36,445 bases of DNA from Ferrimonas kyonanensis DSM 18153. GTDB lineage: Bacteria; Pseudomonadota; Gammaproteobacteria; Enterobacterales; Shewanellaceae. The stretch is taken from positions 1 through 36,445 of the forward strand of contig NZ_AUDJ01000042.1 of assembly GCF_000425405.1 (NCBI RefSeq), given 5' to 3'. The notes below the pieces were generated by a model. That model worked only from the letters and a program-made list of their open reading frames with translations. It did no database searches and was not told where the DNA came from. A program made the position numbers and the translations under genes. Of the stretch, positions 1 to 6,590 are shown one piece after another (positions within the stretch are counted from its first letter, which is position 1; each line of letters opens with the position of its first letter).

Positions 1-150
1 CCAGCGTGTAGGCTGCCAGGTTCGGACCACATTATGGCGCTACCTCGAGAAGGTAAAACAGACGCCGGATATACGTCCGCAAACCGACCTCATCAAAGTC
101 TTGCAGTTGCAGGGGCGTCCATATACGTCTTTTCTTAGGGAAATACCCAA

Positions 151-180
151 GCCACGTGCTCTCGCGTCCGCAAGGGCGAC
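151..180. repeat. Half copy of dispersed palindromic repeat
   Basis: The segment carries the right arm of the repeat family seen complete at 193-275 and 36319-36405: a GCCAC start followed by CTCGCG, then CGCAAGGGCGAC. The left arm is missing. The preceding 150 bases hold no gene I can support; they only contain two direct copies of ATATACGTC (about 70-78 and 122-130). Confidence 0.6.
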
Positions 181-192
181 AATTCCTCTTCT

Positions 193-275
193 GTCTTACT
201 CGCGAAGGCGGGTATCCAGTGGCTTTCTCGAGGTTAAAACCACAGCCACTGGGCCCTCGCGTTCGCAAGGGCGAC
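193..275. repeat. Complete dispersed palindromic repeat, copy A
   Basis: This 83-base unit begins GTCTTACTCGCGAAGGCGGG and ends CTCGCGTTCGCAAGGGCGAC. Each arm contains its own small palindrome (CGCGAANGCG and TCGCGTTCGCA-like), and the two arms are also complementary across TCCAGTGGCTT / AGCCACTGGG, so the whole can fold into a long hairpin. The same unit is at 36319-36405. Similarity continues about 35 bases past the right arm (GTGAGGATGGGG here, ATGAGGGTTAGG there), so the true element is probably longer than the hairpin. It resembles the REP or intergenic palindromic repeats common in proteobacteria; no transposase is present in the window. Confidence 0.8.
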
Positions 276-355
276 ATGGTGAGGATGGGGTGGTCGCGGT
301 ATGTTACTGGGCTCGCAGGGAAGTGTTGTTGGCACTAACCATCATACCGCCCTCC

Positions 356-392
356 GTCGTACCCGCGAACGCGGGTATCCAGCGTCTTTTCT
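356..392. repeat. Half copy of dispersed palindromic repeat
   Basis: The left arm of the repeat family (GTCGTACCCGCGAACGCGGG, then TATCCAGCG) lies here without a right arm. It sits immediately beyond the 3' end of the minus-strand gene ending at 406, where it could act as a transcript-stabilising hairpin or weak terminator. Confidence 0.65.
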
Positions 393-405
393 GGTACAGC
401 GGCCG

Positions 406-657
406 CTAGGCCTGGAAGCTCGACAGCGAACTGTGGCGGGTGTGTGAAGCGCTTTGAAACAACAGCAGTTCCCAGGCCAGGCTTTGCAAGGTGCCGGAAT
501 CGTTGCTGGTGAGCTCCTGCATGCAGATATCGCCAGCTTCCAGCATCTCCCTTAACTCTGACTCATTCAGGTGCAGCACCGGGCGTCCGGTCAGGGTATG
601 GAACACGGTCAGTTGGTTTGGGCTGTGATCCAGACGAGCATCAATGGTAAACAGCAT
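406..657 (-). CDS. Iron-regulated small protein of unknown function (83 aa)
   Basis: The product is an 83-residue soluble protein with no signal peptide or membrane segment. I do not recognise its family. The N-terminal half (MLFTIDARLDHSPNQLTVFH) looks like a small beta-rich fold, followed by an acidic helical stretch around residues 30-50 and a Ser/His-rich tail. ATG at 657 is chosen because GGAG lies about eight bases upstream on the coding strand. The gene stands alone: repeats follow it and a long AT-rich spacer precedes it. Its promoter is overlaid by a perfect palindromic Fur box (699-717), so expression should rise when iron is scarce. A role in iron handling is therefore inferred from regulation only. 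The good start, strong promoter and typical base composition make it a real gene. Confidence 0.75.
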   Translation of the reverse strand: MLFTIDARLDHSPNQLTVFHTLTGRPVLHLNESELREMLEAGDICMQELTSNDSGTLQSLAWELLLFQSASHTRHSSLSSFQA

Positions 658-698
658 AGTCAGGTCTCCAGAGGTCAGTTGCGAGTGAAGTTGATCTA

Positions 699-727
699 AA
701 TGATAATCATTATCATTGGGGTGTCAA
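699..727 (-). promoter_or_regulatory. Fur-repressed promoter
   Basis: Bases 699-717 read AATGATAATCATTATCATT, a perfect 9-1-9 palindrome that matches the classical Fur box. On the minus strand a perfect -35 hexamer TTGACA (722-727) is followed after 16 bases by TATCAT (700-705) as -10. The Fur box covers the spacer and the -10, the standard arrangement for repression by Fur-Fe(II). Transcription should start near 693 and read into the gene at 657. Confidence 0.9.
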
Positions 728-1272
728 GGGGAAAGTGCCAATTTGTGTCGAGGCCTGTGGTTTCCCCAGCTGACCTTACCCTGGTAAGAAATAAAACTAT
801 TATTATTCAGTTAAATAAAAGGAATGGTAATGTCCAGAGCGGCATCGAGTGTATCCGCAACAAGGATAACTTCATTTTCAAAATGAATCACATTATAACA
901 ATAAAAGAATAACCAGAATTGGTCAGTTGTGGTTTTGTTTATGTCATTAATATATAAAGGCATATCGATGGTGATAATAGTGAAAAACATTCGCTTTACA
1001 TCTTTGTCTATTCGCAAGGTGCTGATTTATAAGGAAATTAATCTTCTTTGCTTGAGTTGCTGTTTTGAGTCTCCAAATATAAAATCAATAACTTAAGCTG
1101 ACATTGCTCAAGTAAATTCTGAAATGGTTTGACCTGATAAAGTGTGATCGACTTAACGCTTCGTTTTGCACTTTGTTTTTATAACTGACTGTATTTTAAG
1201 ATCAATGAAAATTAATTAAATAAGTTCTTTTCATTTTAATTTGAACGGTATAACTTATACTCCGAATATGAC
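728..1272. other. AT-rich intergenic spacer
   Basis: About 545 bases of markedly AT-rich DNA lie between the Fur-controlled gene and the next gene. Short open frames occur on both strands, but none has both a ribosome binding site and believable composition, except a possible 18-codon frame at 830-886. I see no clear RNA gene or terminator. Confidence 0.5.
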
Positions 1273-1287
1273 TTGAAGGATTATAAG

Positions 1288-1554
1288 ATGGATTACGTAG
1301 TGTTTGGCCGGGCTAACGAAACCGATGCCGAAGAGAACTTTATCGGCTTCCATTTCGAACAGTTCGACGTTGTGGCCGATAGCGCAGAAGACGCATTGGA
1401 GCAGGCCGAAGCACAGATGTGTAGTCGACTTGATACTGTAAACCTTCTGGAGCACAAAGAGTTTCTGGGTTTTGAACTCACCGGTTTGAGTCAGAGCGAT
1501 TACCTGGCACTGAAGCCCGAGATCGAGTCTGGCGAGTTCGACCTGTTCAACTAA
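1288..1554 (+). CDS. Small acidic protein of unknown function (88 aa)
   Basis: The 88-residue product is strongly acidic and cytosolic, starting MDYVVFGRANETDAEENFIG. A predicted beta strand is followed by a helix rich in Glu and Ala around residues 30-45 and a C-terminal acidic helix. I do not recognise the family. A TTG codon at 1273 could extend it, but ATG at 1288 has GAAGGA seven bases upstream and is the better start. The gene is monocistronic: AT-rich DNA lies before it and an intrinsic terminator follows at 1697-1719. Codon use and GC content match the core genes of the window. Confidence 0.8.
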   Translation: MDYVVFGRANETDAEENFIGFHFEQFDVVADSAEDALEQAEAQMCSRLDTVNLLEHKEFLGFELTGLSQSDYLALKPEIESGEFDLFN

Positions 1555-1696
1555 CCACTCCAAGTGGACGTTTGGGGGACACCTTGCATTGAGGGTGGCA
1601 GGACGTCCGATAACAATAAAGGCAACATAATCAACAATATATTGCCGGACTGAGATGATACCTCTCGCGAGGGATGAAACAGTCAGTACTACCATG

Positions 1697-1719
1697 CCCC
1701 GGCTCTGCCGGGGTTTTTT
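1697..1719 (+). terminator. Rho-independent terminator
   Basis: CCCCGGC (1697-1703) pairs with GCCGGGG (1707-1713) around a TCT loop, followed by six T. It closes the transcript of the 88-residue gene and isolates it from the borosin locus. The 140 bases between stop codon and terminator contain further nested pairings (see findings). Confidence 0.9.
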
Positions 1720-1724
1720 CTAGC

Positions 1725-1762
1725 TGCTTTCCTACCGTTCAGTTGCTTTCCTACCCGTTCAG
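1725..1762. repeat. Tandem direct repeat, two 18/19-base units
   Basis: TGCTTTCCTACCGTTCAG (1725-1742) is followed one base later by TGCTTTCCTACCCGTTCAG (1744-1762), which differs by one inserted C. The pair lies about 50 bases before the -35 region of the borosin promoter, so it could be a pair of regulator binding sites spaced about two helical turns apart. It could also be a simple slippage duplication. Confidence 0.7.
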
Positions 1763-1809
1763 GCCTGTACGAGCCATCCCTCGATGTTGATGAAATGTTA
1801 TGCATTGGC

Positions 1810-1839
1810 TTTACCTTTGTCATAGACCATTGTTATGAT
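1810..1839 (+). promoter_or_regulatory. Putative promoter of the borosin operon
   Basis: An extended -10 element TGTTATGAT (1831-1839) lies 18 bases after a weak -35 TTTACC (1810-1815). Transcription would start near 1846 and leave a leader of about 75 bases before the precursor ATG. The leader contains a small hairpin (CCGGGT 1858-1863 with ACCTGG 1868-1873, loop CTGA). No other promoter is obvious before the methyltransferase gene, so this one probably serves the whole locus. Confidence 0.5.
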
Positions 1840-1919
1840 TTGAAAAGGTCACAGAAACCGGGTCTGAACCTGGTCAGGGTCCGCTACTGCATCGCACTAC
1901 ACTTTAGGGAATGGAAACC

Positions 1920-2135
1920 ATGTCGACACTGCTCAACTACATCAACGAATTGGATTGCAATGCCGACTTGCTGGCTGCTCATAACAAGAATCCTGTAAAA
2001 ACCATGAAGGATTTTGGTCTGAACGAAAAGCAAATTGAGGCATTTATGTCTGGAGATAAAATAAGGATTGCTAAAGAAGCAGGAATTACCGATCCAGAGT
2101 TCATAATTGTTGCTGCGCATGTACAGCAAAAGTAG
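1920..2135 (+). CDS. sonA: Borosin-type RiPP precursor peptide (LigA-like leader, SonA-like)
   Basis: This 71-residue peptide is the predicted substrate of the methyltransferase encoded at 4040. Residues 1-57 look like a LigA-type helical domain: an LLNYINELD start, then NPVKTMKDFGLNEKQIEAFMSGD, which matches the dP..al..yGLt..q..alls.GD pattern of that family. Split borosin precursors such as SonA of Shewanella oneidensis use this fold as the part bound by the methyltransferase. The short tail EFIIVAAHVQQK (60-71) would be the core; by position relative to SonA, Ile62, Ile63 or Val64 are the likely backbone N-methylation sites (inference). ATG at 1920 is preferred over ATG at 1911 because AGGGA lies nine bases before it. 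It is followed after 11 bases by the GGDEF gene. A degenerate paralogue lies at 4922-5155, sharing the HVQQ tail. Confidence 0.8.
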   Translation: MSTLLNYINELDCNADLLAAHNKNPVKTMKDFGLNEKQIEAFMSGDKIRIAKEAGITDPEFIIVAAHVQQK

Positions 2136-2146
2136 GAAATTGAAAG

Positions 2147-3970
2147 ATGCTGTCCTTTTCATTTAAGGACATGTTGATTCACGTTGTTATTTTGGCCTGC
2201 ATTATAATTGCAGGCCAAGCCGTTGCCATTGAAAACGAGTTAGAAGGCCAAGTGATGTCAATTCCTAACTTGGCTTATGAATCCCCAGAGGAAGTAAAGA
2301 AAATAATTGAGGAGCTGAAGTTAAAGGTTGATTTAATGGATGCAGAGTTGCTTGAGTACTTTATTCTGTACCAAGCTTATTATCACGCGGTTCATGAAGA
2401 ACAAGAATTAAGGTTGAGAGTTTTACAATCGTATGATTGGGAGACTTCCAAGCCGGAAGTTCAAGCAAGATATTATCAGCAAATGATAGAGATTTTTGTC
2501 AACCTTAATGATATGGATGAAGCTCTAAAATATCTGTCTTCCTCATTGGAGTTGCTCGAATTTATTGATGAACCTATGCCGAGAATGCTCATACTTCACT
2601 CTGGATACACTGTTTATTCTTCTCTTTACATGTATGAGCAAGCATTTAAGTATGCAGAAAGAATCTCTGATCTTGGCACCCAAACTAAATCGAAAAGAAT
2701 TGCTTGCTATGGAGGGGTTGATCGTGTGGAATCTCTTTTTTATTCAGGTGATTACTCAAGTGTATTGGAGCAGGTCAATGACGTAATCAACCTTTGTAAT
2801 AAAGGTATTGATCCTCTATCGTCAGATCTAATGGAAACGCTAAAAATGGTGGGTCAACTTGAGAAAGGCGAAGGAGACGCTCATTTAGCCATAGCTTTTT
2901 ATAATGAGAAAAGAAATAATAATTACGAGTACCTAGTGTATTTGGAAATGGCGATTGCAAATCATTACTTGGAGTTGTCCGATTTTGATGTCGCTGAAAG
3001 TTACTATTTGTGGGCGTATGAGAGAGTTGAGGCGTTTGGAATATTACGCCTTAAACCAAGAGTGTCTGAAGTGCTCGCCAACCTTTATCTTAAAGTGAAA
3101 GACTGGGATAAATATGTTAAATACATAAATGAGTCGATAGAATCTCATAAACAGTATGAGAAGGATCTATACGATAAGTCGCTTGTTTTTCATTTAGCAA
3201 AAATTAGTGCTTCAGATATTGAGGGGCAACTAAAGACAATTGAGGCTCAAAATAAAAGACTTCAATTGGAGAATGAATTGGCCGAAACAAAACTCGAGCA
3301 AACTCGTGTTTTACTTATTTGGTTCTCAGCAGCCTCCGTAATACTGGTGTTGGCTGTGTTGTTTGTACAAAAACAGAAGGCCAAAATTAAGGTCTCCATG
3401 GAGACTGACACCTTGACCAAAGTGTTGTCCCGGGTGAGTTTGATGGAGTCTTGTACCAAGGCGGTGGCGGAGGCGAAGCGACGGGAGCAACCGTTGTCTT
3501 TGGTCGTGTTTGATTTGGACCACTTTAAGCGGGTCAACGATACCTTCGGTCATGCAGTGGGGGACTGGGTACTGAAAACGGTGACCAGGGTGGTGCGCAA
3601 TAGCATTCGAGATAAGGATATTCTTGGCCGTTTGGGGGGCGAGGAGTTTGTTATTTGCCTGCCCAATACGGATATCGAGCAGGCCAGACTGTTGTCAGAG
3701 CGCTGCCGCGAGGGCTTAGAGCGGATCATCGCGCCTGTGGCCATCGAAAACCTGGACATCAGTGCCAGTTTCGGGGTGGCCAGGCTTGATGACAAGGTGA
3801 ACAGTCTGGATAAGCTGCTGATGACCGCCGACAAGTGCCTGTACCAGGCCAAGCACCTAGGGCGTAACCGGGTGGCGACGGTGCTGGAGGATAAGGATAT
3901 AGGGGCTTATAAGCCGTCGATGGGACTGTGTAGCCTGCAGGCGGAGCTGGGTCAGACACCACTGAAGTAG
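2147..3970 (+). CDS. Membrane sensor diguanylate cyclase (TPR-like sensor, GGDEF)
   Basis: The 607-residue protein should make cyclic di-GMP from two GTP at the inner membrane. Residues 1-28 form a signal peptide or first membrane anchor. Residues about 35-345 are an all-helical periplasmic region of TPR-like repeats. A coiled coil (about 355-386) leads to a transmembrane helix (about 388-408) and a cytoplasmic GGDEF domain (about 420-590). The active-site loop is GGEEF (497-501), an intact variant, and RDKD at 488-491 is a complete product-inhibition I-site. The DLDHFKRVND metal/substrate motif is present; there is no EAL domain. It starts 11 bases after the precursor gene, so the two are likely cotranscribed, and the methyltransferase follows after 69 bases. 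The first two thirds are AT-rich while the GGDEF part is GC-rich, with a sharp change near 3390. Confidence 0.92.
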   Translation: MLSFSFKDMLIHVVILACIIIAGQAVAIENELEGQVMSIPNLAYESPEEVKKIIEELKLKVDLMDAELLEYFILYQAYYHAVHEEQELRLRVLQSYDWETSKPEVQARYYQQMIEIFVNLNDMDEALKYLSSSLELLEFIDEPMPRMLILHSGYTVYSSLYMYEQAFKYAERISDLGTQTKSKRIACYGGVDRVESLFYSGDYSSVLEQVNDVINLCNKGIDPLSSDLMETLKMVGQLEKGEGDAHLAIAFYNEKRNNNYEYLVYLEMAIANHYLELSDFDVAESYYLWAYERVEAFGILRLKPRVSEVLANLYLKVKDWDKYVKYINESIESHKQYEKDLYDKSLVFHLAKISASDIEGQLKTIEAQNKRLQLENELAETKLEQTRVLLIWFSAASVILVLAVLFVQKQKAKIKVSMETDTLTKVLSRVSLMESCTKAVAEAKRREQPLSLVVFDLDHFKRVNDTFGHAVGDWVLKTVTRVVRNSIRDKDILGRLGGEEFVICLPNTDIEQARLLSERCREGLERIIAPVAIENLDISASFGVARLDDKVNSLDKLLMTADKCLYQAKHLGRNRVATVLEDKDIGAYKPSMGLCSLQAELGQTPLK

Positions 3971-4039
3971 GGACGCCATGGCCAGCGGTGACTTGTTTCC
4001 TGAGCCGGTTATATTTTTTAAATTTGAAGAGACTAAGTG

Positions 4040-4852
4040 ATGAGCAAACAAGGCAGTTTGGTTTGTGTGGGCTCGGGGATGCGGTTGGCGGGTCAGCTTA
4101 CCCCCAGAGCCAAGAGTTGTATTGAGCAGGCAGACGTGGTGCTGGCGGCGATGGCCAATCACCTTAGCCGACAATGGATCAAGGAGATGAGCAAGGAGTA
4201 TCGCTGTCTGCTGGATCTCTATGGTGAAGGGGGCGGTGAGGGTAAGCCGCGGGGCCAGACCTATGACGAGATGGCCGAGCGAATCATGGAGGAGGTGCGT
4301 AAGGGACGGAAGGTGTGTGCGGTGTTCTACGGCCATCCCTCGGTGTTCTCCTGCATCTCCAAGAAGGCGATCGACCTAGCTAGGGCAGAGGCGTTTCCGG
4401 CTCACATGGAACCGGGGATTTCGGCGGCGGATTGCCTGTATGCGGATCTGGAAATCGATCCGGCCAGCGCTGGCGAGCAGGCAATGGAGTGCACTCAGTT
4501 TATGATTCATCAGCGTCGCATCGATCCCAGCGCGCTGCTGATATTGTGGCAGCCCGGTGTGGCCGGGGATCTGTCCATGAAGCGTTTCGAGACTCATCAG
4601 GCGTATATCAAGTTGCTGGTGGAGAAGTTGTCCCGGAATTATCCGCTGGATCATGAGGTGATCCTCTATGAGGCGGCCACCTCACCGTTGGAGTCCACCC
4701 GCATAGAGCACCTGCCCCTAGGAAAGCTGCCCCAGGCCACCCTGAATCAGATCACTACCTTGGTGGTGCCTCCCTGCCAAGAGATGGCAACGGATAGCGT
4801 CATGCTGGACAAGCTGCAGATCCTGTCTGAATCGGTTTGGGAAACGGCTTAA
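4040..4852 (+). CDS. sonM: Borosin peptide backbone alpha-N-methyltransferase (SonM-like)
   Basis: The 270-residue enzyme belongs to the tetrapyrrole (corrin/porphyrin) methylase fold and matches the split-borosin N-methyltransferases that transfer methyl from SAM to backbone amides of a partner peptide. The N-terminus SLVCVGSGMRLAGQLTPRA (6-24) is the glycine-rich SAM loop. Tyr61, Arg71 and Tyr75 (DLY, KPR, QTY) correspond by motif to the catalytic Tyr/Arg/Tyr of OphMA, and YGHPSVF (97-103), MEPGISAADCLYADLEIDP (123-141) and LLILWQPGVAGD are family hallmarks. Unlike fungal OphMA there is no peptide core fused at the C-terminus; the protein ends after the methylase fold, as expected for a split system. 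ATG 4040 is chosen over GTG 4037 because GAAGAGA lies seven bases before it. Precursor-like sequences lie on both sides (1920 and 4922). Other tetrapyrrole methylases such as CobA or RsmI are unlikely given the motifs and context. Confidence 0.88.
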   Translation: MSKQGSLVCVGSGMRLAGQLTPRAKSCIEQADVVLAAMANHLSRQWIKEMSKEYRCLLDLYGEGGGEGKPRGQTYDEMAERIMEEVRKGRKVCAVFYGHPSVFSCISKKAIDLARAEAFPAHMEPGISAADCLYADLEIDPASAGEQAMECTQFMIHQRRIDPSALLILWQPGVAGDLSMKRFETHQAYIKLLVEKLSRNYPLDHEVILYEAATSPLESTRIEHLPLGKLPQATLNQITTLVVPPCQEMATDSVMLDKLQILSESVWETA

Positions 4853-4921
4853 ACCTAAGGACGAGTCACCGAATACAGACCCAATTATTCAAGGGGCAAC
4901 GCCCATTCTTTAAAGGCGTAA

Positions 4922-5155
4922 ATGATGGTCGAGCTGCTGATGTGCATTAATACGCTGGACAGCGATCCCATACTGGCAGAGCAGCATTAGCAGGTTCTAC
5001 AGCAGACCATGAGTGAGTATGGGGTGACCTTGGAGCAGCGGGAGCTGATGTTGCAGGAGAACTTGAAAAAGCTGTTGGGCGAAGTTTCTGATGAGGGGAC
5101 CGATAAGAAGTTGTTTGCCGTTCATGTCCAACAGAGTATCCAGACTACTGTCTAA
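4922..5155 (+). pseudogene. Decayed second borosin precursor with in-frame TAG
   Basis: Read in frame from ATG 4922/4925, this stretch gives a peptide parallel to the precursor at 1920: VELLMCINTLDSDPILAEQH, then a TAG stop at 4988-4990, then QVLQQTMSEYGVTLEQRELM and, at the end, KLFAVHVQQSIQTTV. Aligned features are LL-x2-IN-x-LD near the start, the M-x2-[YF]G turn in the middle and the A-x-HVQQ tail. An AAAGG site precedes the start by 5-8 bases. One base change at the TAG would restore 76 residues. A restart at ATG 5009 would make a 48-residue piece lacking the first helix. It lies 69 bases after the methyltransferase gene and ends just before the terminator at 5171. A sequencing error or stop readthrough are the alternatives to true decay. 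Confidence 0.75.
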
Positions 5156-5170
5156 AGCTATTATATTGAT

Positions 5171-5201
5171 AAAAAAGGGCAGCCCGATGGCTGCCCTTTT
5201 T
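5171..5201. terminator. Bidirectional intrinsic terminator
   Basis: GGGCAGCC (5177-5184) pairs perfectly with GGCTGCCC (5189-5196) around a CGAT loop, with AAAAAA before and TTTTT after. It can end both the plus-strand borosin operon (stop codon 5155) and the minus-strand his operon (stop codon 5224). Confidence 0.95.
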
Positions 5202-5223
5202 CCTTTCCAATTTCCCTGAATCT

Positions 5224-5820
5224 CTATTTATGCCGTTGTGCCAATTTGGCGATCACCTCGGGCAGAGGAACCTGTTGCTGCTGCAGCAGCACGGTGAGGT
5301 GGTACAGCAAATCGGCGCATTCATCCACCAGGTTGTCACGGTCGTTGGTGGCCGCCGCCAGGGCCACTTCCACTCCCTCTTCCCCGACTTTTTGCGCCAC
5401 CCGGCGCGGGTTACCATTGAGCAACTGGGCGGTGTAACTGCTTTGTGGGTCGGCGTCGGCCCGCTCGGCCACCACCTGGGCCAGTTTGCCCAGAAACGGC
5501 TGATTATCGAGGCCACTAAAGCAGCTGGTGGTGCCGAGGTGACAGGTGGGGCCCGCCGGAATCGCCTGCACCAGCAGGGCGTCGTTGTCGCAGTCAGTCG
5601 CCAGGTTGACCAGGGTCAGCACATTGCCGGAGCTCTCCCCCTTGGTCCATAACCGCTGCTTGGAGCGGCTGTAAAACGTCACCTTGCCGGTCTCCAGGGT
5701 AACCGCGACCGCTTCCGGGTTCATGTAGCCCAACATCAGAACCTGGCCGCTGTAGTGGTGTTGCACCACAACCGGAACCAGGTTGTCCATTTTGTTCCAG
5801 TCGATAGAGAGTGTGTTCAT
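5224..5820 (-). CDS. hisI: Bifunctional phosphoribosyl-AMP cyclohydrolase / phosphoribosyl-ATP pyrophosphatase
   Basis: This fused HisIE protein (198 aa; about 200 is usual in enterobacteria) performs steps two and three of histidine synthesis: hydrolysis of PR-ATP to PR-AMP and opening of the purine ring. Residues 1-110 are the cyclohydrolase domain, with [31 protein letters not shown] and the metal-binding [11 protein letters not shown] and [11 protein letters not shown] stretches. Residues about 112-198 are the pyrophosphatase domain with the [12 protein letters not shown] helix. It is the last gene of the operon; its ATG overlaps the hisF stop as ATGA, implying translational coupling. An open frame continues upstream of this Met in hisF antiframe, but homology begins at [13 protein letters not shown]. 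Confidence 0.97.
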   Translation of the reverse strand: MNTLSIDWNKMDNLVPVVVQHHYSGQVLMLGYMNPEAVAVTLETGKVTFYSRSKQRLWTKGESSGNVLTLVNLATDCDNDALLVQAIPAGPTCHLGTTSCFSGLDNQPFLGKLAQVVAERADADPQSSYTAQLLNGNPRRVAQKVGEEGVEVALAAATNDRDNLVDECADLLYHLTVLLQQQQVPLPEVIAKLAQRHK

Positions 5821-6590
5821 ACGCGTACCTCGATCCCTTGTTGTTTCAGGTAGTGTTTCAGATCCATAATGTCGATCAGTTGTTTGTGGAAAACCGAGGC
5901 CGCCAGCGCACCGTCGACCCGCGCCTGGCTGAATACCTCGGCAAAGTGGGCCATGGTGCCGGCGCCACCGGAGGCGATCAGCGGCAGGTTGCAGGCCTGA
6001 CGAATGGCGCTGAGTTGGTCGACGTCGTAGCCGCGGCGTACGCCATCCTGATTCATGACATTGAGTACAATCTCTCCGGCGCCCCGACGCTCTACCTCTT
6101 CGGCCCAGTCCTGGGTGAACCACTGGGTCTGGCGGGTGGCGGTTTCGTCGCCGGTAAACTGGTACACCTTGTAGCTGTCGCCGTCGCGGTCGTACCAGGA
6201 GTCGATGCCCACCACCACGCACTGACGCCCAAAGGTGTCATTGAGGCGGTTGATTAGATCGGGGTCGGCCAGTGCCGGTGAGTTGACCGAGATCTTATCG
6301 GCGCCATCGGCCAGGATCTGGCGGGCATCGTCGATGGTCTTGATACCGCCGGCGACGCAGAAGGGGATATCCAATCTTTCCGCCACCGCACTGACCCAGC
6401 TTTTGTCGACGGTGCGACCGTCACTGGAGGCGGTAATGTCATAAAACACCAACTCGTCGGCGCCTTCGTTGGCGTAGCGACTGGCGAGGTTGAGAATGTC
6501 GCCCACCACCTCGTGGTTTCGAAACTGCACTCCTTTCACCACCTGGCCGGCTTTCACGTCCAGGCAGGGGATTATGCGTTTTGCCAGCAT
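5817..6590 (-). CDS. hisF: Imidazole glycerol phosphate synthase, cyclase subunit
   Basis: The 257-residue (beta/alpha)8 barrel uses ammonia from HisH to convert PRFAR into imidazole glycerol phosphate and AICAR. It begins [20 protein letters not shown], with catalytic Asp11 in CLDV; the second catalytic Asp is in [10 protein letters not shown]. Phosphate-binding GG motifs appear in AGGIKT and ASGGAG. The insert after GIDSWYD, ending in TQWFTQDW, is typical of gammaproteobacterial HisF. It overlaps the 3' end of hisA by 19 bases and the hisI start by a few bases, so the block is tightly coupled. Confidence 0.98.
   Translation of the reverse strand: MLAKRIIPCLDVKAGQVVKGVQFRNHEVVGDILNLASRYANEGADELVFYDITASSDGRTVDKSWVSAVAERLDIPFCVAGGIKTIDDARQILADGADKISVNSPALADPDLINRLNDTFGRQCVVVGIDSWYDRDGDSYKVYQFTGDETATRQTQWFTQDWAEEVERRGAGEIVLNVMNQDGVRRGYDVDQLSAIRQACNLPLIASGGAGTMAHFAEVFSQARVDGALAASVFHKQLIDIMDLKHYLKQQGIEVRV

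Noticed and set aside
150-405. CRISPR-like spacing of repeats
   Set aside because: The units are inverted palindromes of unequal length without regular spacers, and no cas gene is present.
830-886. 18-codon open frame with AAGGA six bases upstream of its ATG
   Set aside because: Nothing but the ribosome site supports it; composition matches the AT-rich spacer, and it has no terminator or conserved neighbour.
1647-1910. Fragments like a TPP riboswitch (CTGAGATGATACC near 1650 and GAACCTGGTCAGGG near 1866)
   Set aside because: The two pieces are more than 200 bases apart, separated by a terminator and a promoter, and the conserved TAATGCCAGCG part is missing.
5224-6222. A 332-residue frame containing hisI with an N-terminal extension
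   Set aside because: The extension is an Arg-rich shadow of hisF; HisI homology begins at the Met at 5820, which overlaps the hisF stop in the usual way.
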